64,000 bases of DNA from Salvelinus alpinus (Eukaryota; Chordata; Actinopteri; Salmoniformes; Salmonidae), in the NCBI RefSeq assembly GCF_045679555.1, contig NC_092090.1, positions 29,229,702 to 29,293,701 of the forward strand. Reading direction: 5' to 3'. Shown here in pieces: positions 24,790 through 56,489 of the stretch. A program made the translations under genes and the position numbers. Position 1 is the first letter of the stretch; each line of letters starts with the position of its first letter. A model generated the notes under the pieces. The model was not told where the DNA came from and did not search any database. It was given only the letters and a program-made list of their open reading frames with translations.

Positions 24790-27700
24790 ATGCCACATAG
24801 TGACCGAGCACAGAGTAGACCAGGTGGAATAAAGATAGTCAGCTGGAACTGTAATGGATTAGGGCATGTCGTGAAACGAGCTAAGGTTTTTTCTCATCTT
24901 AAATCACTGGGTGCTGACATAGTGCTTCTTCAAGAAACTCATATTAAACGCTCCGTGCAGGCCAAGCTACGAGTCGGCTGGATCGGTCAGATATACCAGT
25001 CTAACTTTGATGCAAAAGCGAGAGGGGTAGCAATCCTGATAAGGAAAAACATTCCTTTTGTTTACTCAACCTCGATTTCAGATCCTAATGGTCGGTATAT
25101 TATTGTGGCTGGTACACTGAATTCAAAACCAATAACCTTGGTCAATTTATATGGACCCAACTTCGATGATCCATTATTTTTTCAAAGGGTATTTAAGGCC
25201 ATACCAAATATCTCGGATACAAGTGTTATTGTTGGAGGTGACTTTAACTGTACGTTAGATCCTCTTTTAGATAAACAGCTATCAAGGTCACTTCAACAAT
25301 CAAATGCCAGTGTCTGTCTAAATACATTGATGACAAACCTTAACATTGTCGATATTTGGAGACTGACGCACCCAACAGACAGGGATTATTCTTTCTTTTC
25401 ATCAGTTCATAAATCATATTCCAGAATTGACTATTTTTTGTTGGACTCCAAACTAATTTCAGCAGCTGAGTCGGTTACCTATCACCCCATTCTAATTACG
25501 GACCACTCTCCTCTGTCCATGGTGCTGAAACTCGACAATATGTCGACAGGTCGGCGATCGTGGCGCTTAGACGCATACCTGTTGAAAGATGAGGCTTTTT
25601 GTCAGTATTTGAAGGAGCAGATTGCCTTTTTCCTCAGTACTAACGACACGGGGGATGTTGACGACTCCACCCTTTGGGAATCTCTAAAGGCGGTGATTAG
25701 AGGTTACATTATTTCTTATACATCAGAGAGGAAGAAACGTGCCAATACTAGGCTGAGAGAAATTGAAAGAGAGTTAGGGGAACAGGAGAACGTTTTTAGG
25801 ACAAATTCCTCGTATACAGTCCTTGAGAAGATCACAAAGTTAAAGTATGAATACAATACCATCCTTTCGAAACGGGTGGGCTCTTTACTTGCTAGAACGC
25901 AACAAAGTTATTTTGAACTGGGGGACAAACCACATAAATTATTAGCAAGACAGCTAAGGCAGGTACAAGCATCTAGAGCTATTCACAAAATAAAAGACAA
26001 GAAGGGTAAAATAGTAACAGATCCGCAGGACATTAATAAATGCTTTGCGCAGTTTTACTCAGAGCTATACCAATCAAAATGCGATGCTACTGATCCACAA
26101 ACTATGGAACGCTTTCTCGCTGAATGTGAACTTCCTAAACTAGACAGGGGGGCAGCTGCCGCACTCGATGCAGGGATAACCTTAGATGAAATTAACACAG
26201 CGATAGCACAATTTCCAAACAGCAAGGCCCCTGGGCCCGATGGATATGTAATAGAATTCTATAAGAAGTACTGCGCTAGTCTATCTCCACTTATGCTGCG
26301 AATGTTTCAACAATCCAAAGAAAATACCAAACTCCCGCAAACACTGTATGAGGCTACAATAGCCCTGATCTTGAAAAAAGATAGAGATTCCATGGAGATG
26401 TCGTCGTATCGCCCCGTGTCGTTACTCCCCATAGAAAACAAGGTGTTGACAAAGATATTGGCAAACCGATTGAAAAAATATATTTCCGACATCATACACC
26501 CTGACCAGACAGGTTTTATCCCGGGCCGACATATATACTACAATTTGAGACGCCTTTTCAACGTAATGTATCATGATCATAAAGTTGAGGCAGTGGTAAT
26601 AGCTCTTGATGCAGAGAAGGCGTTTGATCAGATTGAGTGGAAGTATATGATGTCGGTTCTGGAGCATTTCGGATTTGGAAAGGAATTTATTAATTGGATA
26701 AGAATTATTTATGCACACCCAATGGCGTCCGTTGTGACCAATCAGGAAATGTCGCAGTCATTCCGCCTGTTCAAGGGGTGCCGACAGGGGTGCCCTATTT
26801 CGCCTGCTCTCTTCGCTATAGCCATGGAACCCCTTGCTACTCGCATTCGGGCATGTGCCGATATAGCTTCTGTTAAAATAAAAGACACACAGCACAAAAT
26901 TTCCCTATATGCAGACGATGTTCTTTTGTTTTTGTCTAAGCCTAAAACTTCTATTCCACCATTACTTAACTTGATAAACACATTCGGCTCCTTCTCTGGC
27001 TACAAGATAAACTGGCAAAAAAGTGAGTTGATGCCAATATCACGGCCTGTGGATATGCAATTTCTGCAATCTACCCCGTTTAGAACAGTGAGGGACAAGT
27101 TCACAAGCCTTGGCATTGTAGTGACAAGAGACCTTGACCAGCTATTGAAAGTGAATTGGGACATGAAAATATATCAGCTTAAACAAAATATAGATTTCTG
27201 GAAAACTCTGCCTATTTCCTTGGTTGGTCGTATAAACGCTATTAAAATGGTTGTCCTACCCAGGTTTCTTTACCTCTTCCAATGTCTACCCAATTTCATA
27301 CCACAAAGCTATTTTAAGAAACTGGATTCAATAGTAACTCCATTTTTATGGGATAACAAGGCAGCCAGAATTTCAAAGAAGCATTTATGCAAGTACAAGA
27401 TAGAGGGGGGCTTTGGCCTTCCTCACTTCAAACTGTATTATTGGGCTGCTAATCTGAACATTGTGTCTTTCTGGAGGGAAAGTTTACCTGCGATGAGACA
27501 GAAGGATATGCCTTCATGGCTTTTGATCGAGCAGGCCTCCTGTCAACGTTCCTCACTCCCTGCACTTGTTAATAGCCCATCATATGTGAAAAAACCCACT
27601 TATGACTCCAATCCAGTCATTTGTCATACGCTTAGGATCTGGAAACAGATTAGGGATTTTCTTAACATACCCACTGTTTACATAGACAGCCCGATTAGCC

Positions 27701-28596
27701 TGAATCATGCTTTCCACCCTGCATTGGATGATGTGGTGTTTTCACAGTGGAGGGAGAAGGGGCTCACAACAATTGGTAATTTATACATAGATGGTCAGTT
27801 AGCTTCATTTCAACAATTACAGGCAAAGTTCAACATGCCAACAACACATTTTTTCAGATACCTCCAAATCAGGAATTTCTTAAGGACACATATCCCACAG
27901 TATGGCATTAAGCCCAATAGTCCTACATTAGATAGCTTGATACTTGTCAAACCCCATTCAAAAGGGTCGGTCTCTAGACTGTATGATGTGCTACAGGCCC
28001 ACATAGAGGTATCCACAGACACCATTAAAAGGGCTTGGGAACAAGAACTTGGTTCAGAAATCTCAAATGAGGACTGGATAGAAGCTCTCAGGAATATAAA
28101 CCACAGTTCAGTGAATGCCAGACACAACCTTGTACAGTTTAAGGTGATACACAGGTTACACTACTCAAAAGTAAAACTGCATAAAATATTCCCGGACACC
28201 TCACCACTGTGTGAGAGGTGCAAGCAGGATGAGGGGACGTTGACCCACTTATTCTGGACATGCCCTAAATTACATGCTTACTGGGCTCTCATTTTTGATT
28301 ACTTATCTAAGGCCTTTGATAGAGTTCTAGCCCCAGACCCATTGATCGCTCTGTTTGGTACAGTTGATGGGAATAACCAGGAAGGGAAAGCTGTCTCTCT
28401 GTGTACTCTATTAGCCAAAAGGCTCATATTGCAATTTTGGAAATTGGAGACTGTACCTACCTTTGAAATGTGGTTACGGGATTTAGGGAATGTAATACAT
28501 ATGGAAAAGATTCGATACAACACCTCCAATAGAAGTCCATTGTTTTACAAAATATGGCAGCCGATACTGGATAAATGGTCTAGCCCCGCTTCATAA
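24790..28596 (+). CDS. LINE ORF2 protein: endonuclease-reverse transcriptase
   Basis: This 1268-residue protein is complete. The APE-type endonuclease spans about 12-245: VSWNCNGLG, LLQETHIK, NLYGPNFDD, GGDFNC near 149-154, SRIDYFLL and TDHSPL near 237-242. The reverse transcriptase spans about 470-770: SKAPGPDGY, SSYRPVSLLPIENKVLTKIL, QTGFIPGRH, VIALDAEKAFDQIEW, GCRQGCPISPALFA and catalytic YADD at 707-710. A C-terminal CCHC cluster lies at C1141, C1144, H1153 and C1158. The endonuclease nicks target DNA and the reverse transcriptase copies LINE RNA from the nick. Length and domain order match L1-superfamily ORF2. No disrupting mutation is visible. The start is the first ATG of the frame, upstream of the first endonuclease motif. 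Confidence 0.93.
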   Translation: MPHSDRAQSRPGGIKIVSWNCNGLGHVVKRAKVFSHLKSLGADIVLLQETHIKRSVQAKLRVGWIGQIYQSNFDAKARGVAILIRKNIPFVYSTSISDPNGRYIIVAGTLNSKPITLVNLYGPNFDDPLFFQRVFKAIPNISDTSVIVGGDFNCTLDPLLDKQLSRSLQQSNASVCLNTLMTNLNIVDIWRLTHPTDRDYSFFSSVHKSYSRIDYFLLDSKLISAAESVTYHPILITDHSPLSMVLKLDNMSTGRRSWRLDAYLLKDEAFCQYLKEQIAFFLSTNDTGDVDDSTLWESLKAVIRGYIISYTSERKKRANTRLREIERELGEQENVFRTNSSYTVLEKITKLKYEYNTILSKRVGSLLARTQQSYFELGDKPHKLLARQLRQVQASRAIHKIKDKKGKIVTDPQDINKCFAQFYSELYQSKCDATDPQTMERFLAECELPKLDRGAAAALDAGITLDEINTAIAQFPNSKAPGPDGYVIEFYKKYCASLSPLMLRMFQQSKENTKLPQTLYEATIALILKKDRDSMEMSSYRPVSLLPIENKVLTKILANRLKKYISDIIHPDQTGFIPGRHIYYNLRRLFNVMYHDHKVEAVVIALDAEKAFDQIEWKYMMSVLEHFGFGKEFINWIRIIYAHPMASVVTNQEMSQSFRLFKGCRQGCPISPALFAIAMEPLATRIRACADIASVKIKDTQHKISLYADDVLLFLSKPKTSIPPLLNLINTFGSFSGYKINWQKSELMPISRPVDMQFLQSTPFRTVRDKFTSLGIVVTRDLDQLLKVNWDMKIYQLKQNIDFWKTLPISLVGRINAIKMVVLPRFLYLFQCLPNFIPQSYFKKLDSIVTPFLWDNKAARISKKHLCKYKIEGGFGLPHFKLYYWAANLNIVSFWRESLPAMRQKDMPSWLLIEQASCQRSSLPALVNSPSYVKKPTYDSNPVICHTLRIWKQIRDFLNIPTVYIDSPISLNHAFHPALDDVVFSQWREKGLTTIGNLYIDGQLASFQQLQAKFNMPTTHFFRYLQIRNFLRTHIPQYGIKPNSPTLDSLILVKPHSKGSVSRLYDVLQAHIEVSTDTIKRAWEQELGSEISNEDWIEALRNINHSSVNARHNLVQFKVIHRLHYSKVKLHKIFPDTSPLCERCKQDEGTLTHLFWTCPKLHAYWALIFDYLSKAFDRVLAPDPLIALFGTVDGNNQEGKAVSLCTLLAKRLILQFWKLETVPTFEMWLRDLGNVIHMEKIRYNTSNRSPLFYKIWQPILDKWSSPAS

Positions 28597-28867
28597 CTGG
28601 GCTGACGATCTGCTGCTACTCTGTGCTGTACTCCACTCAATATTTATTTTTGGCTGAACTACACTGCTTGTAATGACTATATGCTGTCTTCTTATACATG
28701 TACCACCTAATAGGATTTTGTTTTATTTTGTGTATGTGTGAGTTAACTTTTGTTTTGTCCTCTAAACTGGCCATCCCATTCAACAGTACAATGAATGTCA
28801 TTGTTTGTATTGCTGTCTTTTTTACTTTATTTTTATTGGAAAATAATAAACATATTATAAAAAAAAA

Positions 28868-28884
28868 AAGATGTCTAATGAGTG
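28868..28884. repeat. Right target-site duplication of L1/Tx1-like LINE
   Basis: AAGATGTCTAATGAGTG follows the poly(A) run and matches 23314-23330 exactly. Confidence 0.92.
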
Positions 28885-31096
28885 TACAGCAGACAGAGCA
28901 GCCATCACCTCCCTTCCTGCTGAGTGTGTAAGCTGAAATACTAAATACTTCATAGAGACAAGGGAGAGCAGAAATGAGCTACAGCTGACACATCATCTTC
29001 TTCAGCCTGCCCTGCTCAGTGGCTAATGCAATCTACCATCAGTCAATCAATCCATCAGTCGATCAATACTGCAGAGTGAGCTATTAACAAAGAGCAGAGG
29101 AAGGTGTATTGGTGGTTTGGTGTGGTCATGCATTCCGTACCTGCATGGGTCTGCCTCAGTAGATGGGGTCTGTCGCCATCTCACTAGATAACCATGGTGC
29201 ATGAATACTGGAGCAAAGCGAAAGATAGACCGGTTGGTTGTTTTGGAACAAAACCGAGGAGTGTGCCAAACAGACAGCGTTGGCTTAGATTGTGGACAAC
29301 GTGTATATTGTGTCCAAGGTTTATAAAATAAAATTACACCATGAGCCTTGTCTCTCAAATACATTGTTACAGTTGCTGGTTAGCTAGCTAGTGAATTTCG
29401 ACCATATTAGCACTGACATAAAATGAGTTAAAACACCTCAAAACAAGACATGGTATCAATAAAGATGAAATGAGCCACTTACAATTCCCAAATGGTAGTT
29501 TGCTTGCAAGAATGACAATCTGGCCATCCAGAATCACAACACGCCGACTTCTGCCCCATGGAAGAGTGCACATCATTTTCATGACGTTGTCAGCTAACCT
29601 ATCTATTCAGCAACTCTGGGTAGCAAAATGGAAGTTTGCTTGCAAACTTCTTAAACAGTGCCTTTTGACAACTGCCTTCATCAGGGTATCAGTAGATGGT
29701 CTGCTTGCCTTTACAGATAGAGATGAGAACAGCCCTGTTTTCAATTACTGCATACCAATTCTATAGCCTACCCTTATGCCCTAAGTGCATACTTGCTCAC
29801 TTACCTTGAGTGCACAAGAGCAAACTTTGGGGTAATTGGGATGCAACCACTCACTCAGCCTCCATGTGCCAGGTGGACAACCCAACAAGGCAGCAGAAGG
29901 CCTAGCTCAGACAACATACAGAGCCCAAACATGTTGCAGTCTGGTTTCCAGGATCAACTCCTCCCGCCATCTTGATTACAGATCTTTCTCTAATGGAAAA
30001 CCCAAAACTACAGTATCTGCTACATTACACTTTGCACTTAATAACCAGATAGTGAAGATGGGGCATTTGTTAGGCAGAGAAGTGATTTTGTTTATTACTC
30101 CTCTATGATGCCAAAATTGTTCATGTGACATGTTACCATCCACGACCCCTGAAAAGTAAAACAAAATATTTAACACTGCATTCATTATAGGCTTTTGACA
30201 CCTGCTTCTTTAAACCTAACTGACAGCACATCATGCCAAGTACAACAATATTATGGTGCGCTGTCACATTCACAATATTATACTTCCAATGGCATGTAAG
30301 CTTACAGCCTAACTAATACCAGAAGAGACAACCAAAACAACTGGACATAACCAAATGCTCTAGCTTCTGATTACCGCTATGGCTCATAATGACAAAGACA
30401 AGGTTGTAGCTAAGTGTGGCAACAATGAGTTGAGGCTACATGGTTTCAGACAGGCATGCCACAGCACGCGATAACATGGGGTTACATTGCAACATTTGTA
30501 ATGATAGGGACAACAATGTTAGAAAACGTGTTGACAGAGGATTGACTATCACAACATCCTAAATAAACCTAAATCACAACAATGAACAAATTGACAGATA
30601 TTAGTCTGGAACACAGAACCATATTCACTCACAACAGTGTAACTACATTGAGCTGTGCACGAGGCCAGGCGATTAACAATACAATTCAGGCATGCAGTGA
30701 CACATTTTTCCTTGCAGACAATAACATACCCACTTCCTGTTTTCGTTGTCGTTTTTGCTGAGCTGTCAGCGGCCAAAACACAAACAACCCGTCAAATAAC
30801 CCTTTGGTTCCATCAACTGGCTGACCCTCCTGGTCGCGGCACCAGTCAGTCAATGTGACTGATCGAAGGAATAATTATGTAGCTAACTAATAGCACCGGT
30901 TAAATAGGTGGAGCCGTTGAACAATTCAAAACAACTTGGAATTACATCTAATAGATGTAGCCATAACGGCGGTAAGAAACTCAGTTCAAAAATACAAAAC
31001 CGCCTAATATTTCAAAATATTCTCAAGCTTTCCTGTGCTGAGATGGTGTGCTGCATCACGGCGATAGAGACACTGCTTGAGTGTACAACAACTCAC
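28885..31096. other. Non-coding, nothing firmly recognised
   Basis: No conserved coding exon. A minus-strand donor-like ATT then GTAAGTGG near 29490 follows a short open stretch, but no matching family or acceptor could be assigned. In the present model this is csk intron 1 close to its promoter. Confidence 0.45.
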
Positions 31097-31320
31097 CGTA
31101 AGATATCGCTTTATGTCGACCAGATGTCTTTACAACTTAACGCGGCAGGCCATGAAGATGATGTCTGTTATTTCGAGCATCCAGTTTGTCTACCGTAAAA
31201 AGAAGAATATCCCAATTTGACGTTTGGACGCTCGCTCTATGCGGAGTTCGCACAGGCCTCGTAAATGAAATGGATGGCCTCCTCCTTCCAACCAGCAGCA
31301 GTACGCATGCGCTAATTTAT
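31097..31320 (-). promoter_or_regulatory. csk: Candidate csk promoter and non-coding exon 1
   Basis: On the minus strand an NRF1-like palindrome (GCGCATGCGTA, 31302-31312) is followed by CpG-containing DNA (GAGCGAGCGTCC). About 200 bases later a strong splice donor occurs (CTTACG then GTGAGTTG, exon end 31097). There is no long ORF, only a short M-L-E-I-T-D-type uORF that stops quickly, as expected of a 5' UTR exon. It lies between the edc3 3' end and the proposed csk coding exon, on the same strand. TATA-less NRF1 promoters are typical of housekeeping genes. That it belongs to csk is inference; another unseen minus-strand gene is the alternative. Confidence 0.4.
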
Positions 31321-34300
31321 TGGCAGCAACACACAGGGAATTTCAGCTGACTGAAGAAGTGTGAGCTGTGAGCACGACCTTGTGGTCAAACCAGTGATGT
31401 GGAAGTAAAAAATAACATCTCCCTAACAAAATGCGGCCAAGTTGCAGTTAGCAGGAAAAAGATATCGAGAGAAGAATAGCTAATGGTATGGTCCTTCACT
31501 ACTGATACGTCATTAACTATTTTTTTAAACCATTTGAATTAAATGCCTGATCTTGTTAAATGTTCTCCAAGGCAGTATCAATTCTGATGATTTCACCACC
31601 TTTGCATGCATTAATCTCAAAGCTGCCAGCACTAAGCATAATTAAAAATGTATGGCTTTCCCATTAGAAATGTAAAAAGAGAAACAGAGGCAAACTTTTG
31701 ACATCATCCCAGCACAGCACAGGCTACATTGTAGCTTCCTCAGGTTGTGGCTACTTAGAACCAACCATCTGGTGGACAACCTGTGAAAATGCATCTTCAG
31801 TACCCCGCCATACAAATAATATGTGAACACAAATCTGACACAAACATGAAGAGTAGCCACATGTCCATTTAATAAACTAAAACACTGTACATTTGCTGCA
31901 GCTTCATAAAAAGTGTGACTTGGAGTGTGTATAGTAATTGTTAAAGTTCTCCCACGCATGATCTTGTAACAAATGTTTTTCCCCACAAAACAAAATTGTA
32001 GCTGTGGTCTGTGGGATCGGCATAGCAAATAAAATAAGTGTGCTCTCAAGATTAAATTCCTACAAAAGTAGTGCATGTGGCACATTTTGCCCCCCTCTAT
32101 TTTCTATATAAAAATGGATGAAGTGGTCTTTATTACAACAAACAGGTCAACAGAAATTGAAATGGAAGTGTGTTGAAAAAATGAAGCCCTTTAAAAAATT
32201 GAATATTTTCTATGCAGTGTCACATTTAATGTTTATCAGTCATTAATTCTCAAGCTTGATCTCAGTATACAGAACAGTGTCAACTTGGACCAGACCTGCA
32301 CACAGTTACAAATACTTGTGGTGTAACATGCTAAATCTGCCTTGCTGAAATTCCTTTATGATAAAGGAGAACGTTTATTATTACAGTTTACACACCAATT
32401 CCTCCAAAAATAAACTTAAGGAAATAAAAGAAAAAAACCTGATGAAATCTGTAATGATATGATCAAACAAAAATGGTTTAGTTCCTCCATCATGACATCA
32501 TGAGATTAGCCACTATCCCATTGCTAGCTACCACGAGGACACTTCCCAAAAACAATTACTGTAAGTCCTTAAGAAAATGACTATAATTAGCTGTGTGAAA
32601 ACATGGCCTCTTTTCTGGCAAATCTTTTGTAACAATATGACCATAAATCACTTAAAAATAAATCTGTCTGGGCTGGAGTGTCACAACGCAAGATCATAAT
32701 TTCCAGAGGGAAATATTTCTGAAAGTAGCACTTTTAGGTGACAAAAAATCTCCTGTAAGACTTCTCACCTCAGCATCCATAACTCTCTGGCATCACATGC
32801 AGGAACAGGCTGACAACTGCAGCAGCCTCAAGGAGCCCAACAACTAGGCTAAAATACATGTTTTGGATGCTTTATAAAGATACATTGTGTTGTTCTATTC
32901 TCACATCATAACATGTTATGTAGATACTTGCAGTATCTGTAGTTGGCACCTGCAGTGAGATGGCATACATTTACAAAAATAGGCTACATACACTTGTAAT
33001 AGGTGAGAAGTGACATTGTTGAGCAACACAGCATTATTGAGCAACTTTATCAGAGATAAACAAAAACAAATGAGTCCTATCAGCTAGAACACAATTGGCA
33101 ACAGATGCCATTGATTCACTGTATTACATGACCTTGAAATGGAGCAACATGAGCTGTATGCACTATTAACAATAGTCTGATTTAGTCGTTTGGAAATGTA
33201 GAGCAGAGCAGATACACAAGACAGTACTTCCAAGTCATATGAATGTTTGCAAAGTTGTAACCCAATCAATTCAGATCAATCCTCATTGACTACCCATGAA
33301 AATAAACATGTGCAAACACACCAATAATTGGATTTAGAATTTAAAAAAAGAATGAAATACAGTTTAAGAAAGCAGTCAGCCTCAATGCCCTTGGAGAAAC
33401 ATAGCCAAACCTAAATCTAACCCATTCACAAAAGCTCCCTAAAACACAATGTCTGCACTCCATACTAAGACCATACTAAAATGCACCGAGTGTTTGCAAA
33501 AATTGCTAATCGTTTGCAAACATAACTCAGACATCCTGGCCAGTACGTGACCAAACCGGTCTGTAATTACAGATCTGTTTACACAACCACCGAACGTCTC
33601 ACACAAATCCGAGTCTGGCTCAAGCGCATTTAAAGATCCACTTTCAAAATGATTGCAAAAAAATTCTATCCGAGTCTTATCTACCGTGGCCCATCTGTTT
33701 AGCTGCACATCCAAGGCTTGTGTTCGGAATTGAAATGGCATATTGCCTATACAAATGAAATACAAACCCAATCCTATCAGAAAGTAAATTAAATGGTACA
33801 ATGGCTACTACTAGGAAAACTAACTTTACATTTTTGTTTCTTGACAAATGCTGTAATACTAAGTGTAAACTAAATGGTACTGCTTGGCAAATTACATGTT
33901 TACAAAACCTGAAGCAAGAACACAGTCACGGCAGCAGAGGTAGAGCATGTGTACCTTTCTACTGTGTATAGCTACTTAACAGATACATATGCATACCCTT
34001 GTAAACTATTATAAGACTGTATGTGGCCTTATCTGACAGGTGTCAAACAAAGATATGATTTCATTAGAGAAGTGTAAAAGACAGAAACTATTTGTTTGTA
34101 TGGTAACACAAATACACTGAAACAAAAGTGTTGAGCACCACTTTACATCTTTCATTGCAGTGTTGTTAAAAATATAGCCCAGATGCCGCTTAGAAAATAT
34201 ATGCATTCAAACAAATCCAAAACATCTTCCCTATTTATCAAAAACAGACATATTCTTAAACATTTTCTTCTTAGATAAAGAAAAGAGGACAAACCAATGT

Positions 34301-34972
34301 GTTTGTTCCGAGTTGATACCAGTGCTAGCTAAATACACATTTCAATTGAAATTCGCTACAATCGATGTTGATCAAAAAGTGGCATTTAAGAAAAACACAC
34401 CAATGAATTTTGTGAGAATAAGGGCATTTCAAATAAATATCTCCAATTCAGATCATAGGGTTTATCCCAGAGAGGCGAGAGACATTGAGCTCTGCTGTGG
34501 GGCACTGGGTCAGCCAGGTTCTGTGGTCTCCAGTCCACACAATCTACAGTAGGAAACAGGAAGTATGTCTCAGGCCCAGGGCTGGTCACACGGTCAGGGT
34601 TCATAGATAGAGACTGACTCATAGTGGTTAGTCAGCTCTCTGTAAACATAACATACTCAGACTAGCTGATAGAGGGCAATACACACACATAGCTCTTATC
34701 ACAAAGCCCAACGGGACAGGAAGCCCTCCTCTTGGAGCTTTACCCTTCTCCCGTGGCACGTCACGGCACGCAATACACTCCCAGGGGTCAACCGGGAGCA
34801 AAGGAAAAACATATACCAACCAGCAATACAATTAAGTGCCAATTCTGAAATCCCCCCACAACCTTTTTTCAGTAACTGTACACATCACCCTCTAAGGCGG
34901 CCTTCTGTATTTCACTAGAATGACAACACAATCCTGTGCACAGCCAGGGCTGGTAGGTTGTAGCAGGTCCTG
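31321..34972 (-). other. edc3 3' UTR and intergenic DNA
   Basis: AT-rich DNA downstream of the edc3 stop with no coding exon. Minus-strand AATAAA candidates lie at 32374-32379 and 32129-32134; either would give a 3' UTR of about 2.6-2.8 kb. I cannot tell which is used. The ORFs here are short and unconvincing. Confidence 0.5.
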
Positions 34973-54691
<19,719 letters not shown>

Positions 54692-54825
54692 TCTCTCTGG
54701 ATCTAGGCATATATGGAAGACAGAAAACAACTTCACAAATACGTCACAGCTTTCTGATCAATGTGACATTTATGGTGTAAAACTGTTCTGTTTGAGCTAC
54801 AAAACAAGTTGGATGATATGTATAA

Positions 54826-56348
54826 AGTGAAAGCAGAGGGAGCCTTTGTCAGATCTAGGAAGAAGTGGCTAGAGGGTGAACAAAATGAATCTTATTTTTT
54901 CAGGTTAGAAAAATACCACTCTAAAAAGAATACAATTCAACAATTAAATATTAATCTATCTAAATTAATCTAACTTTAGTTGCAACTTCTACAGGAATTT
55001 ATATAGTTCTAAGTATTGTGAGGATTCTTCAACTCTTTTCTTTGACTCTCTGGGGGATGTGAAATTAATTGGGGAGGCTGAGAGGGAACAGTGTGATGAC
55101 CCTATTATAGTTGAAGAGATCATTTATTCTAATGAACACCTTCAAAATAATTAGTCTCCTGGGATTGATGGTATATCTGCTGAGGTTTACAAAACTTTTT
55201 CTCAACAGTTGGCCCCATTTCTGTTGGAGGTCTTTTCTGAAAGCATTACAAATAATTCTCTCTCTCCCAGTTTGACTCAAGGTCTGATTACATTAATACC
55301 TAAGCCCAAAAAAGACTTACTACTACTCAATAATTGGCATCCAATCTGTCTGCTCAATTATGACTACAAAATATTAGCCTCTATACTTGCAAAAAGAATG
55401 AAGGAAGTATTGGACTCAATTAAAGAAGAGACCCAATCTGGCTTCATGAGGAATAGACATATCTAATAATATCCGACTGGTGTTAGACCTTATTGACCAT
55501 TCTGATTTAATCTTCGAAGATCGTTTTATTGTCGTCTTAGACTTTTAGAAAGCCTTTGATATAGTGGAACTGAGTTTATATTTCTCGCCCTTGAGAAATT
55601 TTGTTTTGGGGAAATATTTTGTAATACTATTATTACTCTTTATATGAATAAGAACAGTTCAATTAAATTAAAGCATGGCACTTCTCCTAGATTTGAAAAG
55701 AGGAATTAGGCAAGGTTGCCCAATTTCACCTTACCTCTTCCTGCTTGCAACCCAACTTCTTACAAGAGCTGTTAAACCAGCAATATAAAAGGGATCTCTA
55801 TTGCTGATAGAGATATTATCATAAGTCAACTTGCAGATGACAGAACCCTCTTTTTGAAAGATGCTGACCAGATTCCTAGAGCAGTCGACGTGATAAATAT
55901 ATTTTCCAAAGCATCTGGTCTTTGCCTAAACCTTAATAAGTGTGAATTGTTTGCTGTTAAAGTCTGTGTGATACCCTCTATACGCAATATTCCAGTCAAG
56001 GAAAAAGTAACATACCTTGGGATTACCATATCTAAGGATCAACAGGAAATATGCTCATTACATTTTAAACCTATTATTGAGAAAAAAAGAAAAGAAACTT
56101 GAACCATTGGTTGCAGAGGGATTTATCCTTGAAAGCTCCGAGTATTGCTTTCTAAAGCTGAAGGTATCGCCAGACTTTCTTATGCAGCCCAGTCCCTATA
56201 TCTTGACAACAAAATAGGTAAAGCGGTTGACCAGGTGCTTTTCAACTTCATCTGGAAAAATCGTACACATTATATTAGGAAATCTGTCGTTATGAACTCA
56301 TATGAATATGGTGGTCTCAATTGTTTTGATTTTACTACTTTTGAATAA
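54826..56348 (+). mobile_element. Dead L1-like LINE fragment in edc3 intron 1
   Basis: A plus-strand remnant of an L1-superfamily ORF2, truncated at both ends. Pieces in changing frames: RSRKKWLEGEQNESYFFRLE near 54860, SPGIDGISAEVYKTF near 55155, LAPFLLEVFSESITNNSLS through WHPICLLNYDYKILASILAKRM (55209-55466), an aspartate box with an internal stop near 55530, and the weakly preserved GCPISPYLF and ADD regions near 55715-55840. It ends near NSYEYGGLNCFDF. Different subfamily from the intact LINE at 23-29 kb and much older. Confidence 0.82.
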
Positions 56349-56489
56349 TACTTTTAAAGTAAATTGGGCACAAAAAAATTACAACTATCGGTGTAAAACA
56401 GTCTAAGGACTTAGTTACAGGTCTAAAATATGAGTTCCATTGGCTATACAATTGGCTAACAGCGGGGGTTAACCACAGCCCTTTGTAAA

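Larger units (their letters stand above)
23331..28869 (+). mobile_element. Full-length L1/Tx1-type LINE, apparently intact
   Basis: A 5.5-kb non-LTR retrotransposon with a 113-bp 5' leader (starting GGGGGCGCTAGAGAGC), ORF1 (23444-24310), a 479-bp inter-ORF region, ORF2 (24790-28596), a 3' UTR, AATAAA at 28845-28850 and a short poly(A). A perfect 15-17 bp target-site duplication flanks it, which is the mark of target-primed reverse transcription. Both ORFs are uninterrupted and all expected catalytic motifs are visible, so this copy is young. The two-ORF structure and the C-terminal CCHC in ORF2 place it in the L1 superfamily; Tx1-like is a tentative label. It lies in putative csk intron 1, antisense to that gene. 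Confidence 0.9.

Noticed and set aside
24537-24800. Independent third LINE gene
   Set aside because: No domain and no evidence of conservation; kept only as a possible re-initiation ORF.
29388-29582. Minus-strand ORF followed by a GTAAGT donor
   Set aside because: No plausible acceptor or homology; the segment also shows internal similarity (GTTTGCTTGCAA repeated), suggesting repeat DNA.
1-31096. CLK3, another neighbour of EDC3 in mammals, searched for on the plus strand
   Set aside because: No kinase motif or LAMMER-type exon is seen in any frame.
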